Source: DATBJJ01 sp963797625
GTDB taxonomy: Bacteria; Acidobacteriota; Vicinamibacteria; Vicinamibacterales; 2-12-FULL-66-21
Length of the DNA stretch: 64,000 nucleotides
Direction: 5' to 3'
Assembly (NCBI GenBank): GCA_963797625.1
Contig: CAWCQI010000034.1
Location: forward strand, 124,001 to 188,000
Of the stretch, positions 43,261-51,459 are shown one piece after another; within the stretch, counting starts at the first letter, position 1, and each line of letters begins with the position of its first letter. The translations under genes were made by a program, and so were the position numbers. The notes beneath the pieces are model-generated. The model worked only from the letters and a program-made list of their open reading frames with translations, did not search any database and had not been told where the DNA came from.

Positions 43261-44073
43261 ATGACTGCAATTGCCGTCCGAACCCGCGTTCCAGCGGCGA
43301 TGGCTCTGCCGCTCATACTCGGCAGCCTAGTCGCACTCCAGGGCTGCGACGTCGTCACCGCCGAGCTCAAACACAGTGAGACTGCAGAATGGCGCAAGAC
43401 CTACGAGCTGGCGCCGGGCGGACGCGTGCAGATCAGCAACGTCAACGGCAAGATTGAAGTCGAGCCATCGACGGGGACGAGCGTCGAGGTCGTCGCCCTC
43501 AAGAGCGCCAAAGGCGCCAACCCGGCGGCCGCGAAGGAAGCGATCGAGCGCATCGAAATCCGCGAGGACGTCTCGCCGTCGAGCATTAGTATCGAAACGA
43601 AGCTGCCGCAGGGCGGTGGCTGGTTCCAGATGGGCCACGCGCAGGTGAAATACACCGTGCGTGTCCCGGTCGGAGTCGAGGCGAAGTTCTCGACGGTCAA
43701 CGGCGGCGTCGAGGTGTCCGGCCTCTCCGGGCGCGTGATCGCCGAAACGACCAACGGTGGCGTCAGCGCCCGCAATATTTCTGGCCCGATCGAGGCGAGC
43801 ACCACAAACGGCGGCGTTGACGTGGAGCTCGCGCGCCTGGCCGAAGGCGGTGCGAAGCTCGAGTGCACGAATGGCGGCATCCGCCTCCGGCTACCGGCGG
43901 ACTCGAAAGCCTCGATCTCGGCCTCGGTCACCAACGGCGGGATCAACGCCGAGGGACTGTCCATCGAAACGACCGAATCGTCCCGGCGTCGGCTCGAGGG
44001 ACGGCTGAACGGCGGCGGGGCGCCGATTCGGCTCGAAGGCACGAACGGCGGCATCCACATCGCGGCGCGTTAG
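43261..44073 (+). CDS. DUF4097-type adhesin-like lipoprotein
   Basis: Predicted lipoprotein (signal peptide ALPLILGSLVALQGC with a clear lipobox Cys near residue 29) of the putative auto-transporter adhesin head or DUF4097 family. The body is made of short beta-strand repeats centred on an NGG turn: FSTVNGGVEV, AETTNGGVSARN, ASTTNGGVDVEL, ECTNGGIRLRL, SVTNGGINAEG and GTNGGIHIAAR, spaced about 20 residues apart as in a right-handed beta-solenoid. It is 270 residues, frame intact, ATG 43261. Function unknown; a surface structural role is inferred. Confidence 0.85.
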   Translation: MTAIAVRTRVPAAMALPLILGSLVALQGCDVVTAELKHSETAEWRKTYELAPGGRVQISNVNGKIEVEPSTGTSVEVVALKSAKGANPAAAKEAIERIEIREDVSPSSISIETKLPQGGGWFQMGHAQVKYTVRVPVGVEAKFSTVNGGVEVSGLSGRVIAETTNGGVSARNISGPIEASTTNGGVDVELARLAEGGAKLECTNGGIRLRLPADSKASISASVTNGGINAEGLSIETTESSRRRLEGRLNGGGAPIRLEGTNGGIHIAAR

Positions 44074-44091
44074 GTCCGCTCGGTCCACATC

Positions 44092-44150
44092 ACTAAAGCC
44101 ACGGATTACACGGACAACACGGATCGGGGCTTGTGAGAGAGCGATCCACG
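44092..44150 (+). repeat. CACGGAT word repeat with conserved tail
   Basis: The words CACGGATTA, CACGGACAA and CACGGATCG are followed by GGGGCTTGTGAGAGAGC. The order is the same as 2333-2386, so the tail is part of the element. It starts 19 bases after the DUF4097-like stop codon. Confidence 0.85.
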
Positions 44151-44225
44151 ATCAACGGTGTCAGGCGCGCGCTACGACTCGTCATCGACGCTGGACGGAT
44201 CTCAGACGAGCTCGATCCGATGCGG

Positions 44226-45294
44226 TCACGGCGATAGCTGTCGACGGAGTTTCGGGCTGCTGCCTTCTTCCAGACCGGCGCCAAGCATCAGACGGACGAC
44301 CGCCGTGTAGCTGGCAACACCCTCGTTGACACGGTTGGCGCGCAGGTACGTGTCGTAGACATCGCGCGCTGCGGTCCGGACCACAGGCGACGCTTTCGCG
44401 TAGCGGGCAGCGGCCTCCTGCAGGTCGCGCCGGGGTCCAGCCGCCAGTTGTGCCGTCAGCCTCGGCCGATCCGCTTTTGGCACCGACGCAACCACGTGCT
44501 CGAAGATCGCGAGCCACCCGCTGTACCGCGCCATCGCATCCCCCTGCACGCAGGCCAGCCAGGCAACGAAGTTGGCTTCAGCTTCGTTGGCGTAGCCAGC
44601 CAGGTGCGCCCATTCGTGGGTCAGCACGAATGGGCGTTCGAACGGCAGCGTGTCCGGGTTCAGGATGACCTCGAGAAAGAACGGGTCGGTCATGCCATCA
44701 ATCGCCGCAACGCGGAAGTATCGCTCGAGCAGCGATCGCTTCGGCACACCGGGAACGGCAGGGCGCTCGCTGCCGAGGATGCGCTGCGCTGCTATCGAAG
44801 GCCATCTCGAGGGATGGCTGCGGCGTGCCAGAACGGTCGACCCCCGCTGACTCGTGCGCCGCGGCGTGCAATGCGTTGACTTCCCGCACGGCGTAGTCGC
44901 CGAGCTTGGTCGCCGCCTCGCGCGTCACGCGGTTGCGGTCGTAGTCGAGCTTTTCATCGAGCGGCAGACGCCGGTAGTTGAGCCCCCAGAGCCCGAGGAA
45001 GATCAAGAACAGCGCCGCCGTCAGCGTCAGGATCGTCAGCGCGCTCGAGACGAGCGTTCGCGCGAGTCCGCCGAGGCGCAGCCGTCGCCAGAATCCGATC
45101 ACCAGCGCCAGGAGGAGCGCGAGCGCCGCGACATCCAGGAGCGCGATGGGAACGGCGTTACTGAGCGGCGTGACGCCCCGCTGAATCACGGGATAGATGC
45201 GGTGGGAGTACCACGCTTCAACCAGCCGCGGCGGTAGCGGGACGACGGCAGCGGCGAGCGCCGTCATGACGAGGAGGACGCGAAGGAATCTCAC
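44226..45294 (-). CDS. DUF3810-type membrane protein with HExxH site (frameshifted)
   Basis: Membrane protein with three N-terminal helices (VLLVMTALAAAVVPLPPRL, IALLDVAALALLLALVIG, ALTILTLTAALFLIFLGLW) and a periplasmic or cytoplasmic zinc-site motif FVLTHEWAHLAGY followed by NEAEANFVAW. It matches the DUF3810 family, whose members look like metalloproteases. A shift near 44775 separates the membrane part, which ends near ESAGVDRSGTPQPSL, from KRSLLERYFRVAAIDGMTD and the active site. GTG 45294 overlaps the stop of the upstream NADH dehydrogenase gene (GTGA). The reconstructed product is about 355 residues. Protease activity is plausible but unproven. Confidence 0.78.
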
Positions 45295-46623
45295 CGCTTC
45301 GCGCCTTCCGCCTTCGCCGAGGCTTCGGCGGACCGCCGTAGCTTTAGCGGAGGCTGGTCAGGCGGAAGACCTGGCTCCGAATCAGGCAGCGGACCAGTGA
45401 TCAGCCGAATCGCGCGCTGGTAGCTGAAATACGACCACGCCCATTGGACGAGCACGACGAGCCGGTTGCGGAAACCGATCAAGTTGAGAATGTGGACGAA
45501 CAGCCACGCCAGCCAACCGATGTAGCCCTTCAAGCGCAGCCAGCCCAGATCGCCGACGGCCGACGCGCGGCCGATGGTCGCCATGTTGCCGAGATCCTTG
45601 TAGACGAACGGCCGGTAGGGCTGTCCCTCCACGCCGCGCATGACGTTGCGCGCCGCGTGCTTCCCCATTTGAATCGCGACCTGCGCCACACCGGGCAACG
45701 GCTTGCCATCGGCGCCCGCGAGCGAAGCCAGATCGCCAATCACGAAGACGTTGCGCGAGCCCGGCACGGTCAGGTCCGGTTCGACGAGGACGCGTCCCGC
45801 CCGGTCGATCTGCGCGCCGAGCGTGGCGCCGAGCGGCGACGCCGCGACGCCAGCGGCCCAGATGATGGTTTCCGCGGGAATGACGTCGGCGCCCACCTCG
45901 ACGCGGCCCTCGGAGACGCGAGTCACGGCCGCCCCGGTACGCACGTCGACGCCGAGGCGAACCAGATCCGCCCGCGCCGCATCGCGCAACGACTCGGGAA
46001 ACGCGCTCAGCACGAACGGTCCCGCCTCGATGAGGATGACGCGCGCCGAGCTTGGATCGAAATGCCGGAAGTCCCGCGCCAGCGACTGCCGCGAGATCTC
46101 GGCGAGCGCGCCAGCCATCTCGACGCCCGTCGGCCCGCCGCCAATAACGACGAACGTGAGCAGCCGTTCGCGGCGACCCGGGTCGGTCTCGCGCTCCGCG
46201 TGCTCGAACGCCAGCAGGACGCGACGGCGAATATCGAGCGCGTCCTCGAGCGTCTTGAGGCCAGGCGCGATCATGCGCCACTCGTCGTGGCCGAAGTAGG
46301 CGTGGGTCGCGCCACTCGCCACGATCAGATAGTCGTACGACAGTTCACCGTCAGTCAGGATCAGTCGCTGGCGGGCCCGGTCGATTTCGCGCACCTCGGC
46401 AAGCAGCACTTCGACGTTCGACTGGCGCCGCAGAATCCAGCGGATCGGCGAAGCAATGTCCCCCGGGGACAGCGCGGCCATCGCCACCTGATAGAGCAGC
46501 GGCTGAAAGACATGGTGGTTGCGGCGGTCGACGATGGTGACCCGGACCCGGGCGCGCCGGAGCGCGCGGGCCGCATACAACCCGCCGAATCCCCCGCCGA
46601 TGATGACGATATGGGGAAGTCAA
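45291..46623 (-). CDS. ndh: Type II NADH dehydrogenase (start affected by an indel)
   Basis: Membrane-associated flavoprotein that oxidises NADH and reduces quinone without pumping protons. FAD-binding motif IIGGGFGGLYAARAL is just upstream of the first in-frame start codon, so the true start must be earlier. Restoring one C to the CCCC run at 46613-46616 joins it to a TTG at 46623 (LTSPHIVIIGGG). Further motifs: VASGATHAYFGHDEW, the NADH-binding loop VVIGGGPTGVEMAGAL, AAGVAASPLG, and VFVIGDLA. A C-terminal membrane-anchoring region (IGWLAWLFVHILNLIGF) matches the family. About 443 residues. Its stop overlaps the DUF3810-like gene (GTGA). Confidence 0.9.
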
Positions 46624-46642
46624 TACCTGAATGGTAACAGTT

Positions 46643-46758
46643 GGTTCAGGGCTCAGGGCAGGTTCAGGGCTCAAGGCTCAAGGCTCAGGCAAGATCTTCG
46701 ACCAAATAATCGAAGGTTTTGCTTGAGCCCTGAGCCCTGAGCCTTGAGCCGTTGAACC
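46643..46758. repeat. GGCTCA/GGTTCA word repeat with core stem
   Basis: Left words GGTTCAGGGCTCAGGGC and AGGGCTCAAGGCTCAAGG (46643-46688), then a copy-specific core in which AAGATCTTCGA pairs with TCGAAGGTTTT (46690-46723), then inverted words TGAGCCCTGAGCCTTGAGCC and GTTGAACC. The right end touches the TAA stop of the CHAT-like gene. Confidence 0.87.
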
Positions 46759-49700
46759 TTACTGTCCCACCAGCATCCAATTGGCCCAGTAGAACGGCGC
46801 GGAGGTTTTCGGGCGTGAACGGATGGTCGCTCTCGCGGCTTGAAGGGCCACGTCTGGTGTATCGCCGGCGCGCAGGCGCGCGTGGAACGCGACCAGGAGC
46901 TCGGTCGATACCACGTCGTCAGCGGCCCAGCGCGGCAGCACGAGCGACGGCACGCCCGCGGCTCGCCACGCCCACGCCACGGCGCCGACCTCATCGGCGG
47001 CCTCCCGCATCGTCATCGACGCGCCGTCGGAGAGGACCGCGATCGTGGCATGCAGATCGAGGTTCATGATTTCACGCGCTTCGAGCGCACCGTCGTTGGC
47101 GGGATCCGGCGCCAGCAGCATCGACGAAAACAACGGGCTGGCGCCGTTCACGCGAAACGGCGCGCCAAGGTGTATGACGTCCGCCTGCGGGAGACGCTCG
47201 TCGAGCGACGCCTCCGTCGCGGCGGCGCCCGACAGCATCTGCGCGCGATCCGTCTCGGCTCCTGCGGCGATCGCCTGCATTTCCTCCGCGGCGGTCGCCG
47301 CGCTGCGGATCACCCATTCCGGCGCCGTTCGCGCAATCTCGTCGGCGACCGTCGGCCCGAGCTCCGGCGCCGAGACCGCGACGAGACGGCCGGGCGACGG
47401 TGTGCGCTCGGCAACGGGCGGCATCCGGACGAGCGCGGTGACCGAGGGCGCGTAGACCATGGATGTCGTGGCGCCAACAAATCCAGTCTCTCCTGGAAGC
47501 GCCTCGAAGGGCACGCGCCAGAGCACCTCGTGGGGGATGACGATCGCTCGCGTCGCCGTGCCGAACGTCGCCGGCAGCCCAGGTACGAGCTCGAGTGCGG
47601 CCTTTCGCCAGGCATCGGCGTCGCGCAGCGTGTCGCGCTCCGTCAGCTTGGCCACACGTTCCGCGATCGCCCTGCGCGAGGCGGCCTCGAACTGGGTCGA
47701 GAACCGCACACCACCATCCTCCGCTCGTCGCGCCAGAATGACCAGCAGCGTTTCCTCGCCGACGACGAACTGCGCCATGAGGGTGCGCGTGTCTGGCAGC
47801 AGTGCCTCGACGTCGGCCCGCGTCGCGGCGGGCGCCAGGCCCCGCCACGTGCGAAGCGCCGGTAATCGCTCGAAGAGCGCCTGCTGCTGCGCCGCTCTCC
47901 TGGTCGTGACCTCGGCGATGGTCTTGTCGAGACGCGCGATACGGACGCTGTCGGGCTTTGGCAGTCCGCGCTCGCGCGTGAGCTGCGCGTGCAGCGAGAC
48001 CAGCTCGCCGACGAGCGTTCGCTCGGTTTCTCGCTCCGCGTCCGTCATGCCGCGGGAAATGTCGCGCTCGCCGGGCGCGAGCAGCACGCGAAGATCGTGG
48101 GCGCGCATTCGTTCGGCCGATTCGAAGGCGGCTGCGGCGTCGCCATCCTCAGCCTGCAGCAGCGCGAGCGTGGCGAATGCCGACGACGTGTCCCGCGCGA
48201 CTGGCGCCGAGGGACGGATCTTCGCAATCTCGAGCAGTCGATCGACCGCGGCGACTGCATCAGTCGCGGCGACGATCGCTTTCGGACGCTCGCGGAGGTG
48301 CCTCAGCGCCTCGGCCTCGGCGACCTGCGCGCGCCAGAGAACGTCGTCGTTGGGAAGCGCGACGGCCACGCCGCGTGCATGGCTCGCCGCGTCGAGCGCG
48401 GCAGCGTACGCGCCGCTCCGGGCAAGCGCCCGGGACAGGCCAATCTCGGCCCGCGCGGCAGGCTCGAGCCGCTTCAGACTCGTGAACGCCTCGATGGCTT
48501 TCTTGTACGAGGCGATGCCCTCCGTGAACTTGTCTTGCGCGGTTTGGGCGAAGGCCAGTCCCGCGACGGCGGCGGCGACGCACTCCCGGTCTCCGGCGAT
48601 GCCACAACTGTCGCCGCTCTTTCGATACTCGTCCTCGGCCAGCGTGAACCGGCTCGCGACCAGATCGACGAGAGCCAGCCCCTGCCAGGCCCGTCCGGCG
48701 TGCGAGAGATGCTTCACCGCCTCGAAATGCGCGCGACTCTCGACGAGCGCCGAGCGCGCGCCGTCCAGATTGCCCAGGCGGAAGAGCACGTCACCGATGC
48801 TGAGGAGCGCCGCCCCCTGATCGTTGCGATCGTTTCGCGCCCGGCCTTCGGCAAGGACGCCATTCAGGGCGTCGAGCGCCGCGCGATAGTTCCCCTGCGC
48901 CATGAACACGCGGCCGAGACCTTCGAGCGCATCGGCTTCGCCGGCGGCGTTTGGCAAGGCCCGGTTGAGATCGCGGCTGCGCGTGTAGTCGGCGATCGCG
49001 GCCGAATAGTCACCCTGCAAGTACAGAACGTTGCCAGTGCTGATGAGCGTTGTCGCCATCGCTCCGGTGTCGTCGAGCCGTTCCTGGATCACGAGGGCTT
49101 CGCGGTAGGTGCTGAGCGCCGTGGCGTATTCCGAGAACGAGTAGCGAATCGTGGCGATTCCGAGCAGCGCCGCCGCGATTCCCGACTGATCCTGCCGCTC
49201 GCGCTCGAGTGGCAGGCGCGCCTCGTACGCTTCGAGCGCCCCCTGGAGGTTGCGTTGAAAGTATTTCGCGTTGGCGAGGTTCTGCAGCGCCTCGCCCTCG
49301 AGCCTCTTGTTGCCGACGCGCCGTGCCACATCGAGCATGCGCTCGAAACCAGCCTGCGCCGCAGGGTAGTTCTTGTCCTGCGCTGCCTGACCGGCGCGTC
49401 GCGACAACGCCATGATGAGCGCGTCGTTCACGAGCTCCGGCTCTGCCGTCAGCAGCTCTTCGCGCGCTTCCGGCGTTGGCGCCTCGGCAATCCTGTCGGC
49501 GAGGTCGTCGGCCGCCGAGCCTTCGCGAACGAGCTTCCAGTCGTCGTCCTCGCTCACGTAAACCAGAACCCACGTCGTCGTCGAGTGCGAGGTGAACGGC
49601 GGACGACCGGGAATGCGCGCCGGCGTCACACGATCGCGGGTCGCAGACACTCGAACACGGACCCGATCGCCGGCAGGAAACGCGCCGGACCACCGTAATC

Positions 49701-49937
49701 TCCGAGAACGTGTCGTCGCCGCTCTCGAAGACATACTTGAGTTGCGCCGCCGTCGGCCGCTCGACCTTCGTGCTCCAGAGCGAGAGATAGCCGGCGACAT
49801 CCTCGGCCTGCTGCATGGCGAAGAAACGCTCGACCGCCGCGCGCAGCCTGGGATCGTCGGTGCCCTGACGGCCATAGGGGGCCGTCAGCAGCACCGCCAG
49901 AGAAAGAGATGAAGCTCAGCGACGCCGCCGACGTCAT
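46759..49937 (-). CDS. TPR-repeat protein with degenerate CHAT domain (N-terminal frameshifts)
   Basis: Large protein of about 1,058 residues with an N-terminal leader, a beta-rich region, about ten TPR units (LANAKYFQRNLQGALEAYEA, ISTGNVLYLQGDYSAAIADY) and a C-terminal CHAT-type caspase-like fold. In active CHAT proteases the catalytic His is in ATHG and the Cys in LSACET. Here these positions read VIHLGAPF and VLSDGASM, so the His/Cys pair appears lost and protease activity is unlikely. ATG 49937 overlaps the tonB stop (ATGA). Two shifts near 49915 and 49680 are needed to join the start (SLSLAVLLTAPYG) to FSEITVVRR and AFPAGDRVRVRV. Coupling to TonB suggests envelope work, but the role is unknown. 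Confidence 0.82.
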
Positions 49938-50653
49938 CGGTCGAGCGAGAAGCGGACGGTGATCGTCATCAGGACGGGCACGGGTACTCCATTGAGCTCA
50001 GTAGGCGTATACCGCCACTGGCGCACGGCGCGGACGGCGGCCTCCTCGAGCAGCGGCTGCGAACTGAGCACACGGACGCTCTCGACCTTGCCGGTCGCGT
50101 CGAGAACGGCCTCCATCGTGACATTACCCTGCACGCGCGACAGCCTGGCGATCTCGGGATACACCGGCGCCACGTGCACAAGCTTCCGAGGTTCGCGGAT
50201 CACGCCGCCGACGCGCACGATCTTCGGAACCGGCACAGGCGGAGGCGGCGGCGCGAACACCGTCGCGGTCGTGCCGAGATCGGCCAATAGCGGCTGCGCA
50301 GCGCCGACGCCGGGACCGTCCGGGATACCCCCCGGCACCGGCTCCCGCGTCGGCGCGTCGGCCTCAGGAGCGATCGTAGTCGGCGCCTCGATCGGGGCAC
50401 CGACGTCTCTCCGTGGCACATGGTTCGGTGGGCCTGGGGGAGGCGGCGGAGTTGGCACAACAACCGGCATGAAATCCGCCAGCGGAGAGGCGACGGCGGG
50501 CAGTTCGACGCCGCTCACCAAAGGACTGAACAGCAGGGCCATGACTATTGCCGCGTGGCCGGCAATCGACAGAGGCAACACAGACCAGTGGCGCTGTCTT
50601 CGGCCTGCAGCATCCCCAGTACGGAGTACGTCACGCAAGAATTCCTGAGGCAT
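49934..50653 (-). CDS. tonB: TonB energy transducer
   Basis: Inner-membrane TonB protein that transmits proton-motive force to outer-membrane receptors. One membrane anchor (LPLSIAGHAAIVMALLFSPL, about residues 26-45) is followed by a Pro-rich spacer (PTPPPPPGPPNHVP, APPPPPVPVPK) and a C-terminal TonB domain (HVAPVYPEIARLSRVQG, VRAVRQWRYTPTELNGVPV). 239 residues from ATG 50653, frame intact. No ExbB/ExbD genes are present in the window. It is overlapped by the CHAT-like gene. Confidence 0.9.
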   Translation of the reverse strand: MPQEFLRDVLRTGDAAGRRQRHWSVLPLSIAGHAAIVMALLFSPLVSGVELPAVASPLADFMPVVVPTPPPPPGPPNHVPRRDVGAPIEAPTTIAPEADAPTREPVPGGIPDGPGVGAAQPLLADLGTTATVFAPPPPPVPVPKIVRVGGVIREPRKLVHVAPVYPEIARLSRVQGNVTMEAVLDATGKVESVRVLSSQPLLEEAAVRAVRQWRYTPTELNGVPVPVLMTITVRFSLDR

Positions 50654-50675
50654 CGGGAAACCCCTTTCGGAATTC

Positions 50676-50758
50676 TGAATGCTGAGTGCTGAATGCTGAA
50701 GTAAAGGAGCAATTCCGAATTCGCTTCCTTTACTTCAGCATTCAGCACTCAGCATTCA
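50676..50758. repeat. GCTGAATG word repeat in a perfect 33-base inverted repeat
   Basis: Left arm (50676-50708): three words TGAATGC, TGAGTGC and TGAATGC, then AAGTAAAGGA. Right arm (50726-50758) is its exact complement. The 17-base loop is AT-rich. It lies between the YIP1-like stop and the tonB start, both on the minus strand. Confidence 0.92.
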
Positions 50759-50820
50759 GCATTGTTCTTGCGGCCGCTGTCTCTCAATATAGACACCGGT
50801 TCCCCGCCCCAGTTCCCTCC

Positions 50821-51354
50821 TCAGCCGAAGAGCGCGCGCATCCCGAGGAGCGGGCCGATGATCAGCATCGTGAGGACGATATTGATGATAAAGCCGATGA
50901 TGACGACAACGATGGCCTTGCCGGTCGTCGAGAAATCCAGCACCTGGCGCACCGCGATGACCATCGCCGCGATCTGCCAGAGCCAGATCACAAACATCAG
51001 GAGCCAACCAAGCAGCGGAATGATGGTGATGACGCTCGCGAGGCCCGGAGCCGCGGCAAAGCCGAGCACGCGGAACGTTTCCGGATAGTCGGCTTTCGTC
51101 GCCGGCTCGGGCAGGACCTTGGTGCCGACGAGCCAGATGATGAGCGACCAGATGAGAAAACTGATCACCGACATGAAAGCCCCGCTGACGATCCCGGTCA
51201 GCCCACCGTAGTAGATGTTGCCGATGCCCGCGGCGACCGCGGCAAGCGCGATGACGCCGACCGATTGCCCTATCGCGGTCGGGTCGCGCTCGACATCTTC
51301 AAACGCATTCGGATCGAGCTTCATCGCACCGACAATCCGATCTCCAAAAGTCAT
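50821..51354 (-). CDS. YIP1 family membrane protein
   Basis: Integral membrane protein with about five helices, matching the Yip1/YIPF-like family (GVIALAAVAAGIGNIYYGG, VISFLIWSLIIWLVG, FAAAPGLASVITIIPLLGWL, FVIWLWQIAAMVIAVRQVL, VVIIGFIINIVLTMLIIG). The N-terminus has the family-like DRIVGAMKLDPNAFEDVERD. 177 residues, ATG 51354, frame intact. Function unknown in bacteria. Confidence 0.86.
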   Translation of the reverse strand: MTFGDRIVGAMKLDPNAFEDVERDPTAIGQSVGVIALAAVAAGIGNIYYGGLTGIVSGAFMSVISFLIWSLIIWLVGTKVLPEPATKADYPETFRVLGFAAAPGLASVITIIPLLGWLLMFVIWLWQIAAMVIAVRQVLDFSTTGKAIVVVIIGFIINIVLTMLIIGPLLGMRALFG

Positions 51355-51459
51355 CTAGGCCTCCATCGCCGGGCATTGCCCGGCGCGCTCAGTGTAGCGC
51401 AGTCCACTTCTCGGATGGCCCCCACCTCCGGCGCGACGGCCGTGAGATAATCGGCGCAT

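Noticed and set aside
46600..46623. TGA just before the NADH dehydrogenase FAD motif as a programmed recoding site
   Set aside because: Restoring one base in the adjacent CCCC run gives a normal start and N-terminus, and no redox motif surrounds the TGA.
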